Of a DNA stretch of 5,086 nt, positions 1-5,086 are shown piece by piece. Origin of the DNA: Candidatus Njordarchaeota archaeon. GTDB taxonomy: Archaea; Asgardarchaeota; Njordarchaeia; Njordarchaeales; Njordarchaeaceae. The notes under the pieces were generated by a model. That model had not been told where the DNA came from. It saw only the letters and a list, made by a program, of their open reading frames with translations, and did not search any database. Both the position numbers and the translations under genes were made by a program. The stretch is from the NCBI GenBank assembly GCA_029856625.1, contig JAHKLG010000111.1:1-5086 (forward strand), read 5' to 3'. The first letter of the stretch is position 1; each line of letters starts with the position of its first letter.

Positions 1-357
1 AGGCTCTGTTTCATTCGAATCATAGGGAGCAAACGCCTCCTTCATATGAGGCGCTACTCCATCCATAATCGGAGCTGGAAGAACTTTAACGCCTAGCCTA
101 GGAACCTCTGCAAACTTTGGAACACAGTTATTACCCGCAAAAATCGCCTCGCTCAAGTCCTTACCAATTTTTCTCCTATCAACATCAAAAGCAGCAACGA
201 ACTCTATGTCCCTTACGTGGTAACCACCGAAATTCACATGCATTAACCCAGGAATAAACTCGTCATCCTTAGCATCTCTGTAATAGAAAACGCCTTGTAC
301 AAGCGCAGACGCGCAGTTCCCTACACCAGCAATAGCTACCCTAATCTTACCACCCAT
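1..357 (-). CDS. ino1: Inositol-1-phosphate synthase (myo-inositol-3-phosphate synthase), N-terminal part, cut by window edge
   Basis: Reading the minus strand from the ATG at 357-355 gives 119 residues with no stop before the left edge, so the C-terminal two thirds or so (family about 360-400 residues in archaea) lie outside the window. The N-terminus carries a Rossmann NAD-binding loop, G11-V-G-N-C-A16 after a hydrophobic strand, followed by family-typical stretches: GLMHVNFGGYHVRDIEFVAA, then AFDVD at the second strand and a DLSEAIFAGNNC segment. The family converts glucose-6-phosphate to inositol-1-phosphate through NAD-dependent oxidation, aldol cyclisation and reduction in the cytoplasm. 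In archaea the product feeds archaetidylinositol-type lipids and sometimes di-myo-inositol phosphate. The start is supported by a GGTGAGG ribosome-binding site just upstream (362-368). It is in tandem with the thioesterase at 654-1052 but separated by 296 bases, so it probably has its own promoter. The identification is recognition of conserved motifs, not a search result. Confidence 0.93.
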   Translation of the reverse strand, partial: MGGKIRVAIAGVGNCASALVQGVFYYRDAKDDEFIPGLMHVNFGGYHVRDIEFVAAFDVDRRKIGKDLSEAIFAGNNCVPKFAEVPRLGVKVLPAPIMDGVAPHMKEAFAPYDSNETEP

Positions 358-361
358 ATTC

Positions 362-368
362 CTCACCT
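362..368 (-). promoter_or_regulatory. Ribosome-binding site of the inositol-phosphate synthase gene
   Basis: The minus strand reads GGTGAGG four bases before the ATG at 357. It matches part of the GGAGGTGAT complement of the archaeal 16S rRNA 3' end. It fixes the start of the inositol-phosphate synthase gene. Confidence 0.65.
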
Positions 369-380
369 TTAATAAAACGT

Positions 381-400
381 ATTCAATTAAATTTTTTGCA
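381..400 (-). promoter_or_regulatory. Possible BRE/TATA promoter element of the inositol-phosphate synthase gene
   Basis: On the minus strand an A-rich block followed by TTTAATTG resembles an archaeal BRE plus TATA box. The expected transcription start about 26 bases downstream would fall near 363, giving a very short leader that would cut into the ribosome-binding site. Either the start is displaced or the real promoter is further upstream among the AT-rich boxes at 530-640. Weak call. Confidence 0.3.
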
Positions 401-538
401 GGTAGCGAAAGCGAGTAAGCCCGATAACAAGTTTTATTCTTGAGCAAGAGTTAAGCGTATGAGTAATTCATCAAATTTTATTAATTGGATGCTAGATGGT
501 CTTACTATTTGAAGGAACAATTACTTATATTAAAGTAT

Positions 539-613
539 ATCTAAGAATTCTACCAAGTAATCTTTCCTAGAGAATGAAATTATATTTGTAACTTTCGTAT
601 ATATATCTTAGAT
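539..613. repeat. Weak inverted repeat, ATCTAAGA ... TCTTAGAT
   Basis: ATCTAAGA at 539-546 is the exact reverse complement of TCTTAGAT at 606-613, with 59 bases between the arms. The arms do not extend beyond eight bases, and such matches are easily found by chance in AT-rich DNA. It could be a paired operator half-site or part of a folded leader, but there is no independent support. Confidence 0.25.
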
Positions 614-653
614 TGTATTTCAAATTTATATATTATCAATATTTCTGGAGCAA

Positions 654-1052
654 CTATTTATCCAATACATGATGATCTAGTACTACACAGGTAAACTCTC
701 CTGTAAATACTTTTTCCTTGTTCCTGTACACATTAACCTCTACCTGATAATACTTATCTTTCACATTTGCTACTTCAGCTATTGCTGTTAAAACATCCCC
801 CACCTTAACTGGTTTTACGAATTTTACGTTTGCTTTGTAAAGAACTACGTATGGATGGTTCACCGCTAGCATTGCTGCGTAATCGGCTAGGCCAAAGGTA
901 AATCCTCCGTGAACCAATCCCTTATCATCTACTTTCATTATATCAGTTGTTTTTAGGCGGACTACAGCACGCTTACCATCTATTATTTCGACTGGTTCTC
1001 CTACAAGTTCCCTTGATATTTTATTATGCGTTTTAGGAACTCCTTTAACCAT
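654..1052 (-). CDS. Hotdog-fold acyl-CoA thioesterase, PaaI type
   Basis: This complete 132-residue protein has the length of a single hotdog domain. The central helix region reads GLVHGGFTFGLADYAAM (residues 45-61), the hallmark HGG...G.AD pattern of PaaI-like thioesterases. H48 and D57 are the likely catalytic or CoA-positioning residues. After it come the expected strands, including a FVKPVKVGD turn around residues 78-86 that is typical of the family. Members hydrolyse acyl-CoA or related thioesters as dimers or tetramers in the cytoplasm; the substrate cannot be read from the sequence. The ATG is supported by a GAGGT motif eight to nine bases upstream (1061-1066). The gene is divergent from the LOG-like gene, sharing a 75-base control region, and lies upstream of the inositol-phosphate synthase on the same strand but too far away to suggest a tight operon. 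Confidence 0.85.
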   Translation of the reverse strand: MVKGVPKTHNKISRELVGEPVEIIDGKRAVVRLKTTDIMKVDDKGLVHGGFTFGLADYAAMLAVNHPYVVLYKANVKFVKPVKVGDVLTAIAEVANVKDKYYQVEVNVYRNKEKVFTGEFTCVVLDHHVLDK

Positions 1053-1060
1053 GTATTATC

Positions 1061-1066
1061 GACCTC
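1061..1066 (-). promoter_or_regulatory. Ribosome-binding site of the thioesterase gene
   Basis: The minus strand reads GAGGTC followed by GAT and then the ATG, with 8 bases between motif and start. It is close to the GAGGTGAT consensus and supports the start at 1052. Confidence 0.55.
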
Positions 1067-1115
1067 ATATAAGGAAAACTTACCATTACTCAATTTAGCG
1101 TATATTAAAAATTTT

Positions 1116-1125
1116 GGGGGAGGAG
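1116..1125 (+). promoter_or_regulatory. Strong ribosome-binding site deciding a TTG start
   Basis: A GGGGGAGGAG run ends two bases before the TTG at 1128-1130. It contains the full GGAGG core and is the only good match near the beginning of the LOG-like reading frame. It fixes the start well inside the longest open frame. Confidence 0.75.
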
Positions 1126-1127
1126 AA

Positions 1128-1646
1128 TTGACGTATATCCTCATAGGCATTATTGGGGATTCTGAGACGGATAATTATGAGGAACTAGAATTTGCTGAGA
1201 AATTAGGGGAAGAATTGGCTAAGAGGGGGTATGCTATAATTTGCGGTGGGAGAGGTGGAGTAATGGAGGCAGTTGCTAAGGGAGCAAAGAAATATGGGGG
1301 ATTGACGATTGGCATCCTTCCAGGATTTGATAAAAGTGAGGCAAATCCATACATAGATGTTGTAATTCCTACGGGGTTAGGATGGGCAAGAAACTCCATC
1401 GTAGCGTTAGCAGCTGATATTATTGTGGCAATAGGGGGTAAAAGCGGCACATTAAGCGAAATTGCTTATGCTTGGATGTATGGTAAGAAAATCATAGCAG
1501 TTAAGAATTTTGGTGGCTGGGCCCAAAAATTAGCTGGGTCTAGAATTGATGAAAGACGTGATGACTTTATACTTCCTGCTACTACTGTTAAGGAAGTAAT
1601 TAGTTATATTAGCTCATTCCTTAACAAGACTAAAAAGGACTCCTAA
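1128..1646 (+). CDS. LOG-like / TIGR00725-type Rossmann-fold protein
   Basis: With a TTG start the protein has 172 residues and opens directly into a Rossmann strand, MTYILIGIIGDSE. It then shows a GGGRGGVMEAVAKGA-type loop (about residues 40-53), an ILPGFDKSEANPYID segment (63-77), GWARNS with R88, and GGKSGTLSE (103-111) with E111. The last is a variant of the PGGxGTxxE phosphate-binding motif of LOG and 'lysine decarboxylase-like' proteins. True LOG enzymes release cytokinin bases from nucleotides. The TIGR00725 branch is related to molybdenum-cofactor carrier proteins and its reaction is unsettled, so a nucleotide or cofactor-binding role is the safest statement. The frame is open from an ATG at 1026, but that would overlap the divergent thioesterase start and the extra 34 residues do not look like the family. 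The TTG has a strong ribosome-binding site. It lies 55 bases before the HEAT-repeat gene and may be cotranscribed with it. Confidence 0.87.
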   Translation: MTYILIGIIGDSETDNYEELEFAEKLGEELAKRGYAIICGGRGGVMEAVAKGAKKYGGLTIGILPGFDKSEANPYIDVVIPTGLGWARNSIVALAADIIVAIGGKSGTLSEIAYAWMYGKKIIAVKNFGGWAQKLAGSRIDERRDDFILPATTVKEVISYISSFLNKTKKDS

Positions 1647-1656
1647 ACACCAAGAA

Positions 1657-1668
1657 TTAATAATATTT
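1657..1668 (+). promoter_or_regulatory. Possible TATA box of the HEAT-repeat gene
   Basis: TTAATAATATTT lies in the 55-base gap after the LOG-like stop. A transcript starting about 26 bases downstream of its centre would begin near 1688, leaving a 14-base leader that still contains the GGAG ribosome-binding site at 1692-1695. This would let the HEAT and methyltransferase genes be expressed apart from the LOG-like gene. Confidence 0.4.
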
Positions 1669-1691
1669 CCTAAGCTATAGAATAAGGCTTT

Positions 1692-1695
1692 GGAG
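1692..1695 (+). promoter_or_regulatory. Ribosome-binding site deciding the HEAT protein start
   Basis: GGAG sits six bases before the ATG at 1702. The alternative in-frame TTG at 1690 overlaps this motif and has no comparable site upstream, so the ATG is preferred. Confidence 0.55.
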
Positions 1696-1701
1696 TCTCT
1701 C

Positions 1702-3573
1702 ATGAGCGGTATTTTTGATGAAAGAATGATGTATTTCCTCGACACAAATAATCTGAAATCCTTGAAAGAGATGATTAAACGAGAGCCAAGTAGCTTAGTG
1801 CGATTATACTTTCTCCTAGGCAGAGGAAAATATGAAGCTAAAGTCCTAGAGTTCCTAAAAATGTTTGCTAATGATTCTCCCGAAATATTACTCGATGTTG
1901 CTAAAAAATACCTTAAAGATAACAGCCCAATTCTCCGATTTGGAGCTACTATATCGATCGAATTCATAGCTAGGCAGAGAGCAGAACTTGTGATAAGATT
2001 AAAGGATGTCCTCTTAGAACTACTATCTGACAGTTATGATGAGATAAGAACAAGTGCTCTTTATACCCTCTTATACATCGCCACCAAGAACCCTGAAGTA
2101 TTACATGCAGATTATGATAAATTCTCTAGTCTGCTTAGCGATAAAGAAGAAATGATAAGACTAGGCGCGCTTAGATTGCTATACCTATTGGGCAAGCATA
2201 CCGAGTCTCACTTAAACGAGACTCTCCAGTATCTTCTTAGGGGTTTAAATGATGAAAGTGAAACCATTCGTGCTATCTCAGTAGAGTGGTTATCAGAACT
2301 TATTAGGGAGAAAATAGAGCAGTTAGAGATAGGGGATAAAGAAATATCCTTCCTAGTCGAAAAATTAGCTGCATTAAAAGGACATAGAGCCAAGCTATTT
2401 GCGATATTAAACCTCTTAGCTAAAAAGTATGATAGTCATTTCGTAAAACTAAGTAATAAACTGCTTGGTATGTTGAAAGAAAAGGATGATGAATTAAGAG
2501 CTAGTGTCGCTGTTCTCATAGGTGCTCTAGGAGAAAAACATCCTCAGGAATTCATTGGTGCAATACCTGTTCTGCTAGACATGATTAAAGAAAACAAGCC
2601 AGTACTCGTCGCGGCTGCCCTGACGGGAATAGGGAGTTTAAGTATTTACTCCCCGGAATCCTTTTTGAAGGAAATAAACCTCCTCAAAGAATTTCTTAAA
2701 TCTGATGATGATTTTATTAGGTTAGGTGCTTTGATCACAATAAAGAATATTGCGAAAAAATATCCTAATGCAGTCAAAGATACGATCGCTGATCTCATAG
2801 CATTAGTAAGTGATAAGAACCCTGAAATTTCGTTTGAAGCTTTGATGGCGATTAAGAATCTAGTATCTGACGATCCCAGCATTCTCAAAAATCGAGTAGG
2901 CGACTTGATGAAGAATTTTCATTACTTAGATGATGCTTGTAAGGCGGGGATACTATGGATCTTAGAGAGGGTTTCCCAGAAAGAACCTGAAGACGTTCTG
3001 CCATTTTTTGATACTTTAAAAGAATATCTCACTCACCCTAACGATTACTTGAGATCAGGTGCCGTTTGGGTAATAGCTAATATTATTGAAAGAAGGGATC
3101 CTCTAGACCTCCAACTCGTTCAGAAAATGCATAGTCTAATAAGGGATCCAGATGAATATGTCCGAGCTGGCGCAATTCTGGCTCTAGCGAGCTCTCTTAA
3201 AAGAATTGAATCAGAGAAATTAATTGAGAAAATCGTTCTTGATATCCTTAACTCGCTTAAAGATAAAAGTGGGATGGTACAAGCTTCTGCTCTTAAGGGA
3301 TTAACTATCTGTTTCGATAAAGCACACGTAGTGTTCTGGGATAAGATAAAGGATATAGTGGTTAAGTTGAGAAGTGATAATAGAGCAGTAAAGATCGCGG
3401 CTCTACAACTATTAGAGCGCATTATTGAGAAAGATTTTAGAGCTGTTTCTCATGAAATAGATACCTTGGTGGATCTTCTAATGGAACCAGATGATCTCAT
3501 CCGCGATATGGCTGCTAAACTTATTGAGAAGCTACGTAGAAAAATTTCTAAGAACCCGATTGAAGCTAATTAA
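1702..3573 (+). CDS. HEAT-repeat solenoid protein of unknown function
   Basis: The 623-residue protein is almost entirely helical repeats. Repeat signatures of the form D-x-x-x-I/L/V-R-x-x-A followed by a hydrophobic helix begin near residues 74, 110, 147, 183, 227, 259, 296, 333, 371, 406, 444, 481, 520, 557 and 594. That is about 15 units with a period of 36-38 residues. Clear examples are DEIRTSALYTLLYIA, EMIRLGALRLLYLLG, DDFIRLGALITIKNIA and DEYVRAGAILALAS. Spacing breaks between residues 200 and 260, where a charged segment interrupts the array. The first 70 residues are helical but only weakly repeat-like. There is no signal peptide, membrane segment or catalytic domain. HEAT solenoids act as curved protein- or nucleic-acid-binding scaffolds, so a binding role is inferred; the partner is unknown. 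The start is ATG 1702, with GGAG six bases upstream; an in-frame TTG at 1690 would add four residues. It is 29 bases before the methyltransferase gene and probably in one transcript with it. Confidence 0.88.
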   Translation: MSGIFDERMMYFLDTNNLKSLKEMIKREPSSLVRLYFLLGRGKYEAKVLEFLKMFANDSPEILLDVAKKYLKDNSPILRFGATISIEFIARQRAELVIRLKDVLLELLSDSYDEIRTSALYTLLYIATKNPEVLHADYDKFSSLLSDKEEMIRLGALRLLYLLGKHTESHLNETLQYLLRGLNDESETIRAISVEWLSELIREKIEQLEIGDKEISFLVEKLAALKGHRAKLFAILNLLAKKYDSHFVKLSNKLLGMLKEKDDELRASVAVLIGALGEKHPQEFIGAIPVLLDMIKENKPVLVAAALTGIGSLSIYSPESFLKEINLLKEFLKSDDDFIRLGALITIKNIAKKYPNAVKDTIADLIALVSDKNPEISFEALMAIKNLVSDDPSILKNRVGDLMKNFHYLDDACKAGILWILERVSQKEPEDVLPFFDTLKEYLTHPNDYLRSGAVWVIANIIERRDPLDLQLVQKMHSLIRDPDEYVRAGAILALASSLKRIESEKLIEKIVLDILNSLKDKSGMVQASALKGLTICFDKAHVVFWDKIKDIVVKLRSDNRAVKIAALQLLERIIEKDFRAVSHEIDTLVDLLMEPDDLIRDMAAKLIEKLRRKISKNPIEAN

Positions 3574-3588
3574 GAGCTGATTTCTGTA

Positions 3589-3593
3589 GAGGG
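3589..3593 (+). promoter_or_regulatory. Ribosome-binding site of the methyltransferase gene
   Basis: GAGGG lies nine bases before the TTG at 3603. An ATG at 3596 is out of frame and stops after seven codons, so it is not the start. The site supports a TTG start in the short gap after the HEAT gene. Confidence 0.5.
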
Positions 3594-3602
3594 ATATGGA
3601 CC

Positions 3603-4391
3603 TTGAAGTGGTGGACTGAGGAATTATTCATTGAAAAGGCCGATTTATTTCTCCGACCAATGGAGCATAGGTGGAAAATAGCTCTTGAAGAGGCAAAATG
3701 GTTAAGCAGGATACTTGAGAGTCATGACATATACGAGGGAAAAATCCTTGATTTGATGTGCGGAAATGGTAGAATTGCTGTATTTCTCGCAAAAAGAGGA
3801 TATGAAGTGGTAGGATTAGATTTCTCCCCTAGGTATATAAGCGATGCCAGAAGAAAAGCTGAAAAATTTGATGTCTCAGATTTAACAAAATTCGTGGTTG
3901 GTGATGTCAGAGATCTAAAAAAGTATGTTAGCGGATACGGGCCTTTTGACGCAATCATTAATATCTGGTCATCCATTGGATATTATAGCCGAGAGGTCGA
4001 TGAGAAAATGTTCCGTGATGCTCGTGACCTAATAAAACCCGACGGCGTATTAATAATAGCTGATACCATTTCTAAGGAACACTTTTTAGCCACGTATTCA
4101 CCTGAATACTGTGTTGAGTTCGAAGATACTTTAATTCTTCACCGCATAGAATATGATCCATTAACAGCTAAGATAAAAGATCTGTGGCGGTTTTATACAA
4201 AGGAAAAGCAAAACTGGCGTTTCTTAGGATCTGTCTGGGTGCAAGTGAAGTTGTATAGCTTAAGTGAGCTAAATGAATTACTCCAAGAAACTGGGTGGAT
4301 AGTAAAGGATGCTTATGATTCCCTCATAGGATTAACTGAATTAAGACCTACTAGTCCGATAAACTTTGTCGCAATACCAAAGGAAACATGA
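3603..4391 (+). CDS. Class I SAM-dependent methyltransferase
   Basis: The 262-residue protein has the full seven-strand methyltransferase layout. Motif I is ILDLMCGNGR (residues 48-57), with D50 and the C-G54-N-G56 glycine loop contacting SAM. D73 in VVGLDFSPRYISDAR ends the second strand and should bind the ribose. VVGDVRDL (98-105) is the adenine-contacting motif, and FDAIINIWSSIGYYS is the motif IV strand. The C-terminal half has a VKLYSLSELNELLQETGWIV segment and a final NFVAIPKE strand, as in small-molecule methyltransferases. The substrate cannot be told; there is no RNA-binding domain or DNA-methyltransferase NPPY/DPPY motif. The TTG start keeps the conserved N-terminal WWTEELFIEKAD helix. 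Starting at the next in-frame ATG (residue 20) would delete it. It follows the HEAT gene by 29 bases, suggesting an operon, and ends 12 bases from the convergent winged-helix gene. Confidence 0.9.
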   Translation: MKWWTEELFIEKADLFLRPMEHRWKIALEEAKWLSRILESHDIYEGKILDLMCGNGRIAVFLAKRGYEVVGLDFSPRYISDARRKAEKFDVSDLTKFVVGDVRDLKKYVSGYGPFDAIINIWSSIGYYSREVDEKMFRDARDLIKPDGVLIIADTISKEHFLATYSPEYCVEFEDTLILHRIEYDPLTAKIKDLWRFYTKEKQNWRFLGSVWVQVKLYSLSELNELLQETGWIVKDAYDSLIGLTELRPTSPINFVAIPKET

Positions 4392-4403
4392 CCTTAAATT
4401 CCC

Positions 4404-5086
4404 TCAGGCGCCTAATTTTTCTATGCTTTTAAGCGCTTCGAGAAAATCTTTCTCGGAGACAATTTTCTTCCCGGACAAGGATTTTGATATATTCTCAAGA
4501 ATCTTTGCAACAAGCTTTTCATCACTATCTTCAAATATCTCTGCACATAATTGATTTTCTAATTCTCTCTCATGCGGCTTTGTTATCACCTGAGAAATTA
4601 TTATTTTTGTGCCTTTTATTAACATCATTGGGGATGTCTTAGAGAGAAGAGATATATCGGTAATATATTTTGACTCTTCTAGAAGAAGACAAATTAGCTC
4701 TGAGAAATCTATGAAGTATTTTAGCTCTGGCCCCTCCTCTTCATTAAACTCGATATAAAAAATGTTCTTTATTCCTTGACCTATAAGCTTCTCCCTCAGA
4801 TTTCTGCCTATCTTGATTAGCTTTCCTTTTAAAGAAAGTTTCTTTCCCTCTGCACATATGGTACTAATTCTCGCGAATTCTCTATACCATTTTGCCTCAG
4901 GATTTAATCTATACACCTTCCTTTTTCTATACCAGTACTCCTCTAAAATACCAGCTCTGACAGCTTCGTTAGTTAATTTAATAGCAGTTTCCTTAGGAAT
5001 TCTTGCATATTCAACAATATTCTCTAAGGTGAAAATACGCATACTCATAGCTAACTGAATGAAAGAAAGAACATTGATTAATGAGA
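4404..5086 (-). CDS. Winged-helix (wHTH) protein with uncharacterised C-terminal domain; 5' end probably beyond the window
   Basis: From the ATG at 5048 there are 214 residues, but the frame has no stop between there and the right edge, adding at least 12 more residues (SLINVLSFIQLA). These look like helix 1 of a winged helix. Then come helix 2 (FTLENIVEYAR), a recognition helix (PKETAIKLTNEAVRAG, about 18-33 from that ATG) and a basic wing (EEYWYRKRKVYRLN). No ribosome-binding site precedes ATG 5048 and no ATG/GTG/TTG occurs in the added codons, so the true start is probably outside. After a basic linker (70-90), residues 93-157 form a hairpin with an EEEGP turn, a helix and two more strands; I do not recognise this domain. 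The last 55 residues are charged helix. A DNA-binding regulator is likely, but some archaeal winged-helix proteins have structural roles. The gene converges on the methyltransferase with 12 bases between stops. Confidence 0.75.
   Translation of the reverse strand, partial: SLINVLSFIQLAMSMRIFTLENIVEYARIPKETAIKLTNEAVRAGILEEYWYRKRKVYRLNPEAKWYREFARISTICAEGKKLSLKGKLIKIGRNLREKLIGQGIKNIFYIEFNEEEGPELKYFIDFSELICLLLEESKYITDISLLSKTSPMMLIKGTKIIISQVITKPHERELENQLCAEIFEDSDEKLVAKILENISKSLSGKKIVSEKDFLEALKSIEKLGA
4416..4430 (+). terminator. Possible T-rich terminator for the plus-strand genes
   Basis: A T5 run (4416-4420) and a T4 run (4427-4430) start 25 bases after the methyltransferase stop. Archaeal transcription often ends at T-tracts without a hairpin. 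Here the tract lies inside the 3' end of the opposing gene, so it may simply be coding sequence. Confidence 0.3.

Larger units (their letters stand above)
358..653. other. AT-rich intergenic region without a convincing gene
   Basis: This 296-base gap lies between the stop of the thioesterase and the start of the inositol-phosphate synthase, both on the minus strand. I found no tRNA-like T-loop, no paired C/D boxes and no credible small protein. It is very AT-rich from about 520 to 650, with several TATA-like stretches on both strands, for example near 597-608 and 624-636. It also contains a short dyad, TACTT-N6-AAGTA, at 522-537 and an 8-base inverted repeat at 539-546/606-613. It probably holds the 3' end of the thioesterase transcript and control sequence for the inositol-phosphate synthase gene. 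Confidence 0.5.
1053..1127. promoter_or_regulatory. Divergent promoter region between thioesterase and LOG-like genes
   Basis: Seventy-five bases separate the two divergent starts. An AT block at about 1100-1115 (TATATTAAAAATTTT on the plus strand) reads as a TATA-like box on the minus strand, placed correctly for a thioesterase transcript starting near 1080. On the plus strand, CATATAAGG at about 1066-1074 could serve the LOG-like gene with a leader of about 30 bases. Alternatively the 1100-1107 box would give an almost leaderless message, which fits poorly with the strong ribosome-binding site. The boxes are close enough that the two promoters may compete or be co-regulated. Confidence 0.45.

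Noticed and set aside
403..416. AGCGAAAGCG as a GNRA-type hairpin or part of an RNA gene
   Set aside because: The stem would be only two base pairs, and no tRNA-like or other RNA structure surrounds it.
455..475. C-box-like TGATGAA on the minus strand, suggesting a C/D box guide RNA
   Set aside because: No D box (CTGA) and no internal C'/D' pair lie at a suitable distance.
459..512. Possible 17-residue peptide on the plus strand (ATG at 459, stop TGA at 510-512)
   Set aside because: It is too short, has no good ribosome-binding site and no recognisable feature; random frames of this length are common.
1175..1450. 91-residue open frame on the minus strand
   Set aside because: It lies wholly inside the well-supported LOG-like gene and its composition is a shadow of that coding sequence.
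1614..1967. 117-residue open frame on the minus strand spanning the LOG-like/HEAT junction
   Set aside because: It overlaps two well-supported plus-strand genes, has no family motif and no ribosome-binding site that I can see.
1702..3573. DNA-level tandem repeats in the HEAT gene
   Set aside because: The repeats are seen only at protein level; the DNA units have diverged and I found no long near-identical copies, so recent duplication is not supported.
4813..5058. 81-residue hydrophobic open frame on the plus strand resembling a membrane protein
   Set aside because: It is the reverse-strand shadow of the winged-helix gene; the hydrophobic look comes from complementing Lys/Glu-rich codons.

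Overview
The window looks like chromosomal DNA from an archaeon, most likely a thermophilic member of the Thermoproteota/TACK group. This is inferred, not proven. The reasons are an archaeal-type inositol-phosphate synthase, AT-rich DNA with heavy use of AGA/AGG (Arg) and ATA (Ile) codons, Shine-Dalgarno-like GGTGAG/GGAGG motifs before genes, TATA/BRE-like AT boxes, and TTG start codons. I see no rRNA, tRNA, CRISPR array, transposase or phage gene.

Layout, left to right. (1) Bases 1-357, minus strand: the N-terminal 119 residues of inositol-1-phosphate synthase, cut by the window edge. (2) 358-653: an AT-rich gap of 296 bases with promoter-like boxes and a weak inverted repeat, but no convincing gene. 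(3) 654-1052, minus strand: a complete hotdog-fold thioesterase of the PaaI type. (4) 1053-1127: a 75-base divergent promoter region. (5) 1128-1646, plus strand: a LOG-like/TIGR00725-type Rossmann protein starting at TTG. (6) 1702-3573, plus strand: a 623-residue protein built almost wholly of about 15 HEAT-like repeats with a period near 37 residues. (7) 3603-4391, plus strand: a class I SAM-dependent methyltransferase with a TTG start. (8) 4404 to the right edge, minus strand: a winged-helix protein that converges on the methyltransferase with 12 bases between stop codons and whose reading frame stays open to the window end.

How the genes may work together. The inositol-phosphate synthase makes the headgroup precursor for archaeal inositol phospholipids and, in some hyperthermophiles, for di-myo-inositol phosphate. 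The thioesterase and LOG-like protein are typical housekeeping or metabolite-handling enzymes with unknown substrates. The HEAT protein and the methyltransferase lie 29 bases apart on one strand and are probably cotranscribed, perhaps with the LOG-like gene. The HEAT solenoid could be a scaffold or substrate-binding partner for the methyltransferase, but nothing in the sequence proves this. That pair, and the uncharacterised C-terminal domain of the winged-helix protein, are the least explained parts of an otherwise ordinary region.
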